A DNA stretch of 64,000 bases from Cladorhizidae sp. MBARI D1340-BT2. Lineage: Eukaryota; Porifera; Demospongiae; Poecilosclerida; Cladorhizidae. Of the stretch, positions 9,508 through 20,519 are shown piece by piece (the first letter of the stretch is position 1; the number at the start of each line of letters is the position of its first letter). The DNA lies in the NCBI GenBank assembly GCA_028752905.1, contig JAQNBH010000002.1:34440075-34504074 (forward strand), given 5' to 3'. The translations under genes and the position numbers were made by a program. A model generated the notes under the pieces. It saw nothing but the letters and a program-made list of their open reading frames with translations. It was not told the DNA's origin and did no database searches.

Positions 9508-11454
9508 GTGTTAAGTGTGGTGGCGAGGAATGACCATTCCACGTGGTGTCGCCTCCTGCATTTTGCGTCTCGCTGTTTTAGGCTGCCGCCGAGAGGAGGG
9601 AAGAGGTGGAATTTAGCGTCAGCCGTAAATAACCTTGTAAGGGAGGAAGCTGATGCTGATGCTACACCAGGGAAGCCTAGCCGTTGCTCCAAAAGACAGA
9701 AGTCTCGTGATCCCCTACAGCTCTTGTCTTCAAAGGTGACATCCAAGCTGGAAGAGGGCGATGTCAAGGGCGCTGTCAGGCTTGCATGTGCTGAGGATGT
9801 TTTAGCTGATCACTCACCTGACACTCTGGAAGCCTTGAAGCAGAAGCACCCTGCGGCTCACCCAGATTCTTCAATAATGATATCCCCGGACACATCCTCA
9901 TTCTCTTTCTCAGTCACCGAGGCCATCATAACTCAAGCCATACGTTCCTTCCCAAATGGATCTGCAGGTGGCCAGGATAGCCTCAGACCACAACATCTCA
10001 AAGACCTCACGGGTCCGTCCGCTGGTGAAGGTGGCCATTCACTACTGAGGGCGCTCACTTCTTTGATATCTCTAATTCTAAGAGGTGACACACCTGTATC
10101 CATCCGTCCTCATTTCTTTGGTGCCTCACTGGTAGCTCTGCGTAAGAAGGATGGTGGGGTTCGCCCTATCGCTGTGGGCTGCACCCTGCGCAGACTTGCT
10201 GCTAAGTGTGCTTGCATTCATGCCATGCAAAAAGTTCCTGATATCCTGGCCCCTCGGCAGTTAGGTTTTGGAGTGACGCGGGGGGTTGAAGCGGCAGTGC
10301 ATGCTGCTCGCATCTACCTCCAGAACTTCAAGGAAGACCAAGTGATCATGAAAGTGGACTTCAGAAATGCCTTCAACAGTATTCGCCGGGACAAGATGTT
10401 GGGTGCTGTTGAGGAGTACATTCCCGAGCTTCTCCCTTTTGTCCACTCAGTATACTGCTCGCCATCTTTACTCTCATGGGGTGATGAAGTGGTGCTGTCT
10501 TCAGAAGGGGTTCAGCAGGGCGACCCGCTGGGACCCCTCCTCTTTTGCCTGACTATTCAGAAACTGTGTGCAAAGCTGAGGTCAGAGTTCTGTGTTTTTT
10601 ATCTGGATGATGGAACTCTGGGAGGCAACCGGGAAGATGTAATTTGTGATCTCAAGACCATTGAGGTTGAAGCAGGTGCTCTGGGCCTTGAGCTAAACAG
10701 AGGAAAGACAGAATTGATCTGTAAGGATCCTACCTCTCGCGGGATCGTCCTCATTGCTCTTCCAGGAGTTAGCATCATTAACCCAGAGAATGCCAATCTC
10801 TTGGGCTCTCCTATTGGAGGGTTACAATCAGTGCATGCATGTGTAAGGGAGAAGACAGAGCTGCTGCAGTTGATGGGTGATAGACTTTGTCATTTGCAAT
10901 CACATGATGCTATCACATTGTTGCGTCACTCATTTGCGATCCCTAAGATGATGCACATTCTCCGCTCTGCTCCCTGTTTCTCTTCCAGTCATCTCACAGC
11001 CTATGACCACCTTCTCAAGTCAATCCTCAGCAATATCACTAATATAGATTTTCAGAACAATGACTCTTCTTGGCTACAGGCCACCCTTCCAGTGAACCAT
11101 GGGGGAATTGGAATTAGGAGTGCGGTTCATCTTGCTCCCTCTGCCTTTTTGGCTTCTGCTGATGGATCGTCCAATCTTATTCACCATATCCTCCCCCCTC
11201 GGTTTAGTGCTGTCCAGTACCCTGAGATTGAGGTTGCCCTTTCACTCTGGGGTGATGACCTCGTCTTGCCTCCTCCAGCCCCGCCTGCTTCCCATCAGCA
11301 GAAATCGTGGGACATCCCTCGTATTTTGGAAAGGGCAGAGTCACTTTTGCGGAATGCTAGTGACCCCAAAACCAGAGCTCGTCTCCTCGCCGTGTCTGCA
11401 TGTGAGTCAGGTGCCTGGCTTAATGCCCTGCCAATCTCCTCACTGGGTCTCTGA
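9508..11454 (+). CDS. Non-LTR reverse transcriptase ORF
   Basis: An open frame of 648 codons, continuing upstream in frame to about 9478 without a clear ATG, as expected after 5' truncation. It catalyses target-primed reverse transcription of its own RNA in active relatives. Visible motifs: GGVRPIAVGCTLRRL, LAPRQLGFG, VKVDFRNAFNSIRRDKM-like text (first catalytic Asp, about residue 285), GVQQGDPLGPLLF at about 334, and FYLDDGTLGG at about 364 (the YxDD box, here YLDD). A thumb-like region follows, with ARARLLAVSACESGAWLNAL-type text before the end. The frame stops with TGA at 11452-11454 directly before the zinc-knuckle part. The minus copy has arginine there, so this is probably a CGA-to-TGA nonsense change. 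Confidence 0.85.
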   Translation: MLSVVARNDHSTWCRLLHFASRCFRLPPRGGKRWNLASAVNNLVREEADADATPGKPSRCSKRQKSRDPLQLLSSKVTSKLEEGDVKGAVRLACAEDVLADHSPDTLEALKQKHPAAHPDSSIMISPDTSSFSFSVTEAIITQAIRSFPNGSAGGQDSLRPQHLKDLTGPSAGEGGHSLLRALTSLISLILRGDTPVSIRPHFFGASLVALRKKDGGVRPIAVGCTLRRLAAKCACIHAMQKVPDILAPRQLGFGVTRGVEAAVHAARIYLQNFKEDQVIMKVDFRNAFNSIRRDKMLGAVEEYIPELLPFVHSVYCSPSLLSWGDEVVLSSEGVQQGDPLGPLLFCLTIQKLCAKLRSEFCVFYLDDGTLGGNREDVICDLKTIEVEAGALGLELNRGKTELICKDPTSRGIVLIALPGVSIINPENANLLGSPIGGLQSVHACVREKTELLQLMGDRLCHLQSHDAITLLRHSFAIPKMMHILRSAPCFSSSHLTAYDHLLKSILSNITNIDFQNNDSSWLQATLPVNHGGIGIRSAVHLAPSAFLASADGSSNLIHHILPPRFSAVQYPEIEVALSLWGDDLVLPPPAPPASHQQKSWDIPRILERAESLLRNASDPKTRARLLAVSACESGAWLNALPISSLGL

Positions 11455-12123
11455 ATGAGCGATGATGTAGTTCGAATAGCAGTTGGGCTACGTCTTGGAG
11501 CACCCCTGTGCCAGCCACACTCTTGTAGTCACTGTGGATCGGATGTCAACCAGTTTGGTATACATGGGTTGAGCTGTAGGCACAGTCAGGGAAGGCTTTC
11601 TCGCCATGGTGCTTTAAATGACTTCATCCACCGGTCATTAACTGCTGCAAATGTCCCTTCCCGGCTGGAGCCCTCAGGTCTGGTTCGGTCCGATGGAAAG
11701 AGACCTGATGGCATGTCCATCATTCCATGGTCAAGTGGTAGACTCTTGGTATGGGATGCAACCTGCAGTGACACCTTTGCCCCATCCAACCTTATGGCTG
11801 CAGTCACTGAGGCTGGTGCAGTGGCAGCCCAGGCGGAGATTTTGAAGGGTGAAAAGTACGCCCACCTGGACTCGGCATACAAGTTTGTACCTGTGGCGGT
11901 AGAGACGTGTGGATCCTTTGGGCCTCAAGCAAAGGCATTCTTCAGGGAGTTGGGACGCCGCCTGAGGTCAGTGACTTATGAAAAGGACTCCCATCAACAT
12001 CTTCTTCAATGGATTTCTGTGGCTGTGCAGCGTGGGAATGCAGCCTCAGTAATGGGATCTTTGCCATCAGGGTTGGGGACGAGCCATTTCCCTAGTCATC
12101 GCATGAACTTTTTAACTTTTTAA
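11455..12123 (+). CDS. Zinc knuckle and restriction-like endonuclease part
   Basis: This 222-codon frame continues the same reading frame as the upstream reverse transcriptase, after one TGA codon. A zinc knuckle is seen as CSHC (about residue 24), then HGLSC (about 37) and RH. The PD-(D/E)XK-like endonuclease is marked by KRPDG (about 82) and VWDATCSDTF (about 98), then YKFVPVAVETCGSFGPQA. In RLE-type elements this domain nicks the target DNA. The ATG after the TGA is fortuitous or would start a separate peptide. The C-terminal end, AVQRGNAASVMGS, is also present in the minus copy. Confidence 0.8.
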   Translation: MSDDVVRIAVGLRLGAPLCQPHSCSHCGSDVNQFGIHGLSCRHSQGRLSRHGALNDFIHRSLTAANVPSRLEPSGLVRSDGKRPDGMSIIPWSSGRLLVWDATCSDTFAPSNLMAAVTEAGAVAAQAEILKGEKYAHLDSAYKFVPVAVETCGSFGPQAKAFFRELGRRLRSVTYEKDSHQHLLQWISVAVQRGNAASVMGSLPSGLGTSHFPSHRMNFLTF

Positions 12124-12183
12124 CTTGAGGTATGGCATGTTGTTCTCTGTCATTTCAACAATTAACAATAAATAAATAAATAA

Positions 12184-12200
12184 CTTAAAAGCTAACACAT
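12184..12200. other. Tail-to-tail junction of two retrotransposons
   Basis: The junction between the AATAAATAAATAAATAA tail of the plus copy and the 3' end of the minus copy, whose stop codon is at 12201-12203. The A-rich run may serve as tail for the plus copy only. Confidence 0.5.
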
Positions 12201-13066
12201 TCAACTCCCGACTGACCCCAAAACAGACAAGGCATTCCCCCGCTGGACCGCCACTGAGAGACGCTGAAGGAGGTAAGCACGGGCATTCACCTCCCCAGTT
12301 CTTTGCCTTATCCCGAGGCTGAGCTCCTTCATGAAAGCCATTGACCTGTTCCCGATGACTCCCAATGACTCGATGGCACAAAAAAGTGGCAAGGATCTAG
12401 GCTGGCATACTTGGCCACTTTCCCCCCCTCACTGCTGCACCCCGATACGACTGGGAAAACGTATCTGGACAGGTTGCATCCCATACCAGTTGCTTGCCAT
12501 TCTCCATGGCACCATGGTTACCCCATCAGGTCTTTTCCCGTCGGAACAAAAGAGACCCGACGGTTCCAACCTGGAAGGGGCCCCGGCAGATGACAATGCC
12601 CGGAAGATGTGATGTCGTTCATGGCGGTATGACGGTAGAAACGTCCTTCACTTCTCTTGCAGCTAAGACCGTGTGTAGCAAGGCGATCCACTTCTGTTCC
12701 ACAGTGCTGGCAATTATGGTGGAGACACAAAGTGGAGCCCAAGCGGAGACCCACGGCAACCCTGATAGTATCATCATCCATCCTCAAACCCAGGGACGAG
12801 ATAGGGAGGGCATTTAGCCATGCGCACCGGATTCTTTTTTTGAAACGGCCAAAAGCCGGGCTCGAGCTAAATCGTCAGGTGCATTGTGCAACAAAGATTC
12901 CACGGACTTTGACACCCTGCACATATCCCAGGATTTCTGGAAGCACGCCGCAAGACCTGATGTTGGGGGAGTGCCATGACCCATAGACCATGCTGAAAGG
13001 GCATTATCAACAAAAGGGACAGGGAGTGAAAACAAGTGAGGTGGCAGGATGGCTTGGACCAGGTCA
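12201..13066 (-). pseudogene. RLE retrotransposon minus copy, 3' part
   Basis: The C-terminal half of the minus-strand retrotransposon, separated from its 5' half by the insertion at 13076-13955. Readable pieces: THDLVQAILPPHLFSLPVPF, ARARLLAVSKKESGA, RMDDDTIRVAVGLRLG, the knuckle CQHCGTEVDRLATHGLSC, and the end LLQRLSVAVQRGNALSVLGS. Several frameshifts are present, including within the endonuclease near 12400-12540. The arginine before MDDDT marks the position where the plus copy has a stop. No active product is expected. Confidence 0.75.
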
Positions 13067-13075
13067 TGAGTCACG

Positions 13076-13955
13076 CAGACGTTCCAACCCCCAGAGATGA
13101 AAATTAGGGAGGCTTCGCCTAAATTACAAGAAAATTCGGTAGATTTTGCATAAATTAGGGAGATTTCTCCCAATTCTTGTGTATAGCTATATAGTTGCAG
13201 AAACAATGTAAATATTTATAAAAAGTTAAATATAATGATAAAATTCACTTCATCCAACTAGAATAAATTAAAATCAGTGAACAGCAGTATATAGGTAGCG
13301 AAATCAATAGGAATCGCACTCAGAGAGACGAACTCCAAATGGAGCACACCAAGAGAATACACCACCGCTCTTGCACACGCGCAGTCGTCGAGATCAAGAA
13401 ATCATTTCGTGCTTGTGGCATCACTGTGAAGGTGGACGGGTCTGAAGATGGAGAAATTCACTGCCTCAAAGTTGATAAAGTAGCAGCTTTAGCCATTACT
13501 CAAGCTACTCGCCAGCTGTTGGAAGGAAGTGACAGCGGAGAAGATCGATTTGCTTCCTTGGACGAAGAGGATGAAGAACATAACGAACTCATTGTAGATT
13601 ACTATAGTAATTAGGAACTATTGCCAGCCAACTACTGCCTAGATCAATGTCAATCACAACCACAATGACGCACACAAAAATGGTCAGCACAATATGGCTT
13701 GGCACTGCGCAAGCGCATTGCTTGAAAGTCGCTAAATACAAGTCGAGACTTATATTATTCGACGGTATATATATATAACGGACATTGGCTCAACTGGCAT
13801 AACGGGCGCTGGAAGGAAAGAACAACAGTCTGTAGGATTTGTGATAGTCTATGGATTTGTGTTAGCTGCTAGTCTGGATTTTTAAAAATCGGGGGAGATC
13901 GGGAGATTGGGTCCAAATTCGGGAGACGAAAAAATCGGAAGGGTTGGAACGTCTG
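13076..13955. mobile_element. hAT-like element inside the retrotransposon
   Basis: An 880-bp insertion with perfect 15-bp terminal inverted repeats, CAGACGTTCCAACCC. The flanks TGAGTCAC (13067-13074) and TGAGTGGC (13956-13963) match at 6 of 8, consistent with an 8-bp duplication. Subterminal GGGAGA motifs recur at both ends. It interrupts the minus RLE copy between the codons for SAATH and for THDLVQ. It carries no transposase that I recognise, only one short frame. Confidence 0.8.
13339..13614 (+). CDS. Unrecognised acidic 91-codon frame in hAT-like element
   Basis: A 91-codon frame begins MEHTKRIHHRSCTRAVVEIK and ends in an acidic stretch (LDEEDEEHNELIVDYYSN). It sits in the middle of the 880-bp hAT-like insertion. 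Composition looks protein-like rather than repetitive, but no family is recognised. It could be a captured exon or part of a non-autonomous element. Confidence 0.3.
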   Translation: MEHTKRIHHRSCTRAVVEIKKSFRACGITVKVDGSEDGEIHCLKVDKVAALAITQATRQLLEGSDSGEDRFASLDEEDEEHNELIVDYYSN

Positions 13956-15878
13956 TGAGTGGCAGCAGATGAGGCCAAGAAGGCAGAGGGAGCAAGCTGC
14001 ACTGCACTCCTGATTCCAAGACCCCGAACGGACATCTTCAGTGAAATTAATGTTAGTGATACCACTCAGAATTGACTGGAGACTCTCATCATAATCTATC
14101 AGGGCAGGAGAGAGAAAACATGGAGAAGTCCTGAGGGTGTACAGAAGCTTAGGGATAGAAAATGCATTACGCAGCAGGATTAAGGCATCCTGAGCAGAAA
14201 CGAACCTGAGTCTGTCCCCCATGACTTCAAGGGCATTGATTTTCTCCCTGAGAACAGTTGAGACAGACTCCACACTACCCAGCGGAGAACCCAGGAGACA
14301 GGCATCAGAGGGATCAACCACATGAGCTCCTGGGAGAGAGCATAAGATGGTTCCTCTAGAAACTGCATCATGGCAAATGATCTCAGACTTGTCGTTGTTC
14401 AAAATTAACCCAATCTTTTCAGTTTGTTTAATGAGCTCTAGATCATGAATTATATCTTCTGTTGAGCCCCCCAGAGTAATGTCATCTAGAAACATTACAC
14501 ACAACTCCGATGACAGCTGAGCACAGTTATGATGGAGTGAAAGACAGAAAAGGAGAGGGCCAAGGGGATCTCCCTGCTGCACCCCTTCTGCTGATTGCAA
14601 GGACTTGCACCCCAGAACAAGGAGGATGGTGAAGAGTATACAGAATGAACAAAAGGGTAGATTACAGGTGCTAAGGTATAGACAGCTTCCAACATCTTGT
14701 CTCTGCGTACGGAATTGAAAGCGTTTTTGATGTCAAGCTTTACTACTGCATGGTTAGGTTGCAAGTTGTTAAGAAACTGCTTGGTGGCATGGACAGCAGC
14801 TTCTCCACCCCCACTGATTCCAAAACCCAGCTGCCTGGGTGCTAGCAGGGATGCCATGTCCTCGCTTACTACGTTTCCAGCTACCTTGGCCACTAGCCGA
14901 CGAAGGGTGCAGCCTATTGCTATTGGTCTAACCCCACCTCCTTTCTTCTCTAGAGCCAATAGGGTAGCCCCCAAAAAGAAAGGACGGATAGAGGAAAGAA
15001 TTCTTCCCTCTAGGACCATGGTAGAGAAGGCAGCTAAGACAGAGAGAAGGGGGGAGACTTCATTTGGATGCTTCAGCATGTCCTTCAGATGTTGTGGTCT
15101 TAAACCATCGGGACCACCAGCCGACCCACAGGGGAAGGATCGGATTGCTCGAGCAACATCCCCTTCTGAAACCGCCATTGGCACAGGAAAGACATCAGGG
15201 GTGGGTGGGATGGACGCATCAGGATGAGGAGATGGGTGCTTCTGTCTAAGGGCAGAGAAGGTGGCATCACACCTTTCAGCCATAGCAACTTCTGAGGAAG
15301 CCAAGCGAACAGCTCCTTTAAAATCTCCCTCCTCCAGCTTCTCAGACACTCGGCGACCCAGTGACTTCATGGGATCCAGAACAGTAGCTCTGCTCTTCCT
15401 AAGGGGGTTTGTTGGAACAGGGGGATCTTTCTCCTCTCTCAGCTGCTTATTAACCCCATATGCTAAGAACCAATGCTGACCACACATTGGGGGCACTCTC
15501 AGAGACCTGGAAGTGAAGAGGAAAAGCCTCTCCCAAGCACTTTCAGAATTGCTGAAAACCACCCTTACAATATGCTAACTAATTTTGAAAGGGCAAGGGC
15601 TCTGGATCCCTAGCCCTCTTTAGGATCTTAGACTTTGGTATCTGATTAAAACTGAACCCCGAAAGCGGCGGCTCACCATTTGGAGAGGCTGCTGGAGAGG
15701 AAACAGGTGGACCAACCTCACCACGTGGCGTGGGGCTACCTGAAGGTGGCAACGCTACAGCAGGAACTCCCAGTGATCCTGGGCAGCGGCTATTCCAGGG
15801 TCCGTGAGTATGAACTAGGCCCGCCGAAGTCACAGAGAAACACCTCAAACAAACAGGACAGGTAGAGCGAGCGGACAT
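13956..15878 (-). pseudogene. RLE retrotransposon minus copy, N-terminal and RT part
   Basis: This reads from 15878 downwards. The N-terminal part has a zinc-finger-like CPVCLRCFSVTSAGLVHTHG, as in other RLE elements. After a break near 15575 comes a 355-codon frame (15562-14495) with GGVRPIAIGCTLRRL, LAPRQLGFGISGG and VVKLDIKNAFNSVRRDKM. A frameshift near 14590 leads to GVQQGDPLGPLLF and MFLDDITLGG (catalytic box, here FLDD), then LRNAFSIPKLLYTLRTSPCF. Reading ends at the hAT-like insertion and resumes at 13066. It is the same family as the plus copy but clearly diverged from it. Pseudogene because of the insertion, frameshifts and a stop. Confidence 0.8.
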
Positions 15879-15936
15879 TTATTTTATTCCCGAGCTAATT
15901 ATTATTATCATTATCATTTTTATTGTTTATCTGTAA

Positions 15937-16275
<339 letters not shown>

Positions 16276-16448
16276 CATGTATTATTAATTATTATATATT
16301 AAAAAATATATATTATTTTTATTATTTTTTAAATGACTCCAGCCTAGAGGACTTATTTCATTAGACTTTCATATAGATTGTTATTATTATTATTTATTTT
16401 TTTTATTAGAAATTACATATAATAGTATGCCTAAAACCTAAAAACTGT

Positions 16449-16591
16449 TGTATGACAGAGAACAACATGCCATACCTCAAGTTAAAAAGTTTAAAAGTTC
16501 ATGCGATGACTAGGGAAATGGCTCGTCCCCAACCCTGATGGCAAAGATCCCATTACTGAGGCTGCATTCCCACGCTGCACAGCCACTCGAC
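16449..16591 (-). mobile_element. 5'-truncated RLE retrotransposon, 3' end
   Basis: On the minus strand this repeats, almost base for base, the last 140 or so bases of the plus copy (about 12020-12156). It includes the codons for AVQRGNAASVMGS, the stop and the 3' UTR up to TTCTCTGTCAT. Such a short 3' fragment is the usual product of incomplete target-primed reverse transcription. The high similarity implies a young insertion. Confidence 0.9.
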
Positions 16592-17210
16592 ATTTCATTA
16601 TAATGTGTTTTAAATATAATAATTGTATTTTTTTTTTAATTTGTTGTACATTAAAAAAAATTTTTTTTTTTAAATATCCGGTGCACGTGCTATATAGTCG
16701 AAATGTCGAATGAATACAATTTGAAGTTGGTTATCGAGGTGATTTTAAGATTTTCTGGTAAATTATATTTTCTGCTGTAATTTACTGATCACTGCATATT
16801 GTACACAATAAAACACAAATGTGATATATAATTATATATAGAGAGATCCTCTGGTATATACAGGGTCAGTGATTTGGTAAATCTATATATTGCTTGCACT
16901 GTAGGTGGGGTGCTTGTAAACAAAATATTCAGGTTGAGCCTTGAAGATTTCTTGAAACCTTCAGGAAATGTCAATGTCATGCAATAGATTTGGCTAGCAT
17001 AATCTTTCTAAAATTCCATAATTTTTTTAGATTTTAGATTTTATATAGTAATATAAAAAAATCTAGTAAAAATTCCACTTTTTACTTCCTATTAAATCCT
17101 CTTACTCACCCAGGGGAGTCTTTAATGGAATTATGTCACGCTGCCTATAAGGCTAGGTCTGTAAAAGAGGTCGTACAAATTATATACAGACAAAACTTGT
17201 ACACAGACCA
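16592..17210. other. AT-rich stretch with a hairpin-repeat half
   Basis: AT-rich and without a gene. At 16696-16735 the text AGTCGAAATGTCGAATGAATA, then CAATTTGAAGTTGG, matches half of the hairpin repeats at 58040-58790. The CTGATGA part of that motif is missing here. Confidence 0.5.
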
Positions 17211-17214
17211 CAGT

Positions 17215-18832
17215 GGTTGCGACTTTTTCTGTCATTTTTCCTAGAGCACAAGTAACATCTACCATAAGTTCGAATCACAATTGGTTGATGTGCAGCACTC
17301 TCCAAAGCCATGCTTTTGGGCAAGTTGCCTCATTGCTTGTGAAATTCCATGAAAGTTTGCCATCAACCCATTTTTGGATTCTGACTTCAATTCTCCTAGT
17401 GCCTCCAATTGTAGCCGACGTTGTCGCTTGCAGTTTTTCTCCATGATATTAGGGTTCTTGGTTCTGTACAACACAAATATGTTGTATGAAACAGCATCAA
17501 GAAGGGAAAAAAAAGGTGTTTCGTCTACAAGAATACTGAACAATAAGTTTGTCAAAGGTATCGACAGCTCCTTTTGTAGCATTATATGCCATGATAATTT
17601 CAGGTTTTTTCATTTCAATCTTCCCACCTCCCTGTAAAATGACGTTTTTGCTGTGGTGCTCTGTGGATAACAGTATCACTGCCTTACTTTTCTTTGGCAC
17701 ATAAGAAACCAATTTTTTTTGCTTCTGGAAACAAAACATACTTTCATGTACTTCACAGCTTTTATTTTTTAGGAATTGGGGTGGAATTGCCCGTTTGTTC
17801 GGTTTCAGTGTTCCAACTAGAGTTAGCTTTTTCTCCCATAAGTTTTCTGCCAGGGGAATTGAGGTAAAAAAGTTATCCACTGTAATTCCTCGACTTGTTT
17901 TTTCAATTGGTTTTGCCAAGTCAAGCACAACATTCATTCCAATGTTTGTATTTTGTTGTGTTTGATCTCTGTCTTTTCCCAAATAAACCTGCACATTAGA
18001 CAGGTAAGATGTTTCCACATCGCATAAGCAAAAGTACTTGATACCATACTTGGCTGGTTTGCTGTGCATAAATTGTCGGAATTGGCATTTACCTCGAAAT
18101 GCATACAGAGTCTCGTCAATGCATGTATGAATGTGTGGTTCGAAAGCAATCCGAATGTTGTTTTGAAACTGGGAGAAAATGTATTGCATCTTATGAAACT
18201 TCAAGTCCTGCCCTGTACGTGTATCCACATCATCAAAGGTGAGGTATCTGGTTATGGTTAGAAACTGTTTTCGTGTGAGAACAAGAGTTACATATTCCTG
18301 ATAGTGCATGGAGTTAGGAGACCATATTTCATCAACATCTACGTTTCGCTTTTTCGTAACTCCAAAAGGATAAGCAAAATTCCCATGTAGCCAATTATTT
18401 GATTTTCTGTTACCTCTGGAATATCATCAGGAATCCTTTTGTTAGTGCAATCACAAATTGCCTGATCATAGTTTGTGTAAGAAGTGCAAAGAAAAAGTCC
18501 AGTTGGTCTTCATAGTGAGCAACCCACTGTGTCAATCCAGGACGGACATGAATGACATTATGTTGCCGAAATGATGCAGGGTGAGGTGGAGTACTATTTC
18601 CATCTTTCCCAGTGAAGGTGACTTCAGCAGTATCATGTTCAACATCTTCATCAGAGACATCAGAGTCAATGCAAATCTCTTCTTCTTCCTCCTCCTCCTC
18701 TTCATATTCCACAGCATCAATTTCCTCTTCACTGATTTCTCCAAGGCTTCCTGTATCACATACTTCTTCGTCACTATCTTCCTCCAAAATGATGGCAGCT
18801 ACCTCCTCAGCAGTATAATATACACTCATCAT
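17215..18832 (-). pseudogene. piggyBac transposase, broken
   Basis: A minus-strand piggyBac-family (DDE_Tnp_1_7) transposase. It begins at 18832 with MMSVYYTAEEVAAIILEE and an acidic region with an EEEEEEEEE run, usual for these proteins. A frameshift near 18410 leads to the core (18309-17500): HYQEYVTLVLTRKQFLTITR, then HIHTCIDETLYAFRGKC (first catalytic Asp), RGITVDNFFTSIPLAENLW (second) and IMAYNATKGAVDTFDKLI (third, VDTFD). A second frameshift near 17505 gives the C-terminal tail (SYNIFVLYRTKNPN, then a Lys/Arg-rich stretch). No C-terminal zinc ribbon was seen. All three catalytic aspartates survive but the frame is broken at least twice. I could not place the TTAA ends. Confidence 0.85.
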
Positions 18833-18849
18833 TGAAAAAAGATTGAAGA

Positions 18850-19990
18850 CAAAATAATGACCAATAAATATATCTAGGAACCAGCAGAGTTAGAGGCTTA
18901 GTGGGTTTTACTATCAATATTCATTGCTATATTGATTACACAAAATGTAACCACAATAACCAATAACCAGTAACAACACAAAAATTGAGGCTAATGCACA
19001 TAAATTCAGGCCCAGAGATAGTTGTTTGAGTGAAATACATGATTTTGAAAAGAAGAAAAAAATTACCATCGACTGCTATATATATAAAAGGGGTACAGGT
19101 GTACCCCCCTTGACTTTAGTTCAATATATCTAGTGAGAAAAAAAGTCAAACAGAAAAACAAATTGTAGTCAAAGATGTAAAATTATTACTTCGTAAACAT
19201 GAAAGAGAAATAGTATTAAATTTGTTTGTGTCACACAGGGGACATTATTATATATGTCTGGGGTACACCTGTACCCCTCTTGGCAGTGCGAAGGATATGG
19301 TAGACATTGTAGACATTTATATCAAACTACTAGAATAGAGCAATTGGACACTGCACCATTTACTTTCTCGAAAGAAATAGAATGCTCCTTCGATTAGACT
19401 GCTCATCAGTAGGAATTACGAAAGCTCTAGATAAAATGCTGCAATGAGGACATCCATTCTATATGTTCCTAGCAGGTCAAACAAGTACATGAAGGCTGGC
19501 ATTGACAAGAAATAGAAGTTGGGCTTACTAGAGTTGGAGGATAGGCAATGTATGGCATGTATGCTCTGACGAAAACATAATCGCAGACCAAGAAAGTTGG
19601 CATCGGTCAAGCGACCGGGATCAACTTGCTTTGTATGACTCTAACAAGGCAGAGTTTAGTGAAGCATGTTAAGAGTGAGTGCCATATCATAACAGTTAAG
19701 GTGGAGGGTAACTTGGGCTCTGTCCAAACATGACGGTGGAATTCTATGGGTCTATATAGGATTGCTTCATCCAAGAGGAAAGTTTTAGGTGCTCTGAAGT
19801 GTGTCAAGGGATCTAAGGGGGCAGAGGGGGGAGGGGGGGGGGATGCTCTCTGCCAAGCTCTATGGACAAAACCCAAAGGAGAATGTGTTCTGCCTGGCAC
19901 AGGCAGGGTTATCTAGGTATGTTATTCCAAATGCTATTTTCTTCCAGTTTTCTTCCATAATGGAATTATATATTTTAGAAGTCTGGCTTT
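18850..19990. other. Intergenic stretch with GTACC palindromes
   Basis: Two short palindromes, GGGGTACAGGTGTACCCCCC at 19090-19109 and GGGGTACACCTGTACCCC at about 19260-19277, lie 150 bp apart. They could be ends of a small element. Open frames around 19416-19900 on the minus strand overlap in different frames and match nothing I know. Confidence 0.4.
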
Positions 19991-19994
19991 GAGA

Positions 19995-20190
19995 CACTGA
20001 AGAAGAGGTCTGACTATTGAAGACTGGAGAAGAGGTCTGGCTGTTGACCAGTGAGTGCTCTGACTGTTAACCATTGAAGGAGAGGCTGGCTGTTGACCAG
20101 TGAAGAAGAGGTCTGGCTGTTGACCAATGAAGGTGAGGTCTGACTGTTGACCAGTGAAGGAGAGGTCTGGCTGTCAAGATCCAAAGAAAT
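19995..20190. repeat. Degenerate ~36-bp tandem repeat
   Basis: About five imperfect copies of a unit containing GAGGTCTGGCTGTTGACCAG. Spacing varies because of small deletions. Confidence 0.75.
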
Positions 20191-20275
20191 GATCTGTTGT
20201 CAGATACTTGAGGAGAGGCCTGGATGTTGTACAGTGAAGGGGTAGTGTGGTTACCAAATCTGTTTCAATCCTAGT

Positions 20276-20515
20276 ATGATCATGTGTGCATTTTATTTCT
20301 CCTTTTGTGTTAGCAACAAAGAAATCCATTTAGAGGCACCTCCCTTCTCAAGACCCGAATTCAGACTGATCCCTGGTAGCATAGTTGCCCGTGCAGGTTT
20401 CCTCAGCCAAAAGGCTTCCCGAAACATCAAGGATGGCTTGGAACGGCTAACTAATACTGCAGTTGAGATTGTCAGACTTTTTTTAAAATTTTTTCATTTG
20501 TCCGTTAAACTATAA
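20276..20515 (+). CDS. Unrecognised 79-codon open frame
   Basis: A short frame containing NKEIHLEAPPFSRPEF, then LIPGSIVARAGFLSQKASRN. The central part has protein-like composition, but no family or splice partner is recognised. It could be an exon or an element remnant. Confidence 0.2.
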   Translation: MIMCAFYFSFCVSNKEIHLEAPPFSRPEFRLIPGSIVARAGFLSQKASRNIKDGLERLTNTAVEIVRLFLKFFHLSVKL

Positions 20516-20519
20516 ATGC

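Larger units (their letters stand above)
9460..12182 (+). mobile_element. RLE-type non-LTR retrotransposon, plus copy
   Basis: A 5'-truncated non-LTR retrotransposon. It carries reverse transcriptase, a CCHC knuckle and a C-terminal restriction-like endonuclease, then a short 3' UTR (TTGAGGTATGGCATGTTG) and an AATAAATAAATAAATAA tail. It lies tail to tail with the minus copy that ends at 12201. Its 3' end is shared almost exactly with the fragment at 16449-16591, which indicates recent activity of this family. Confidence 0.8.
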
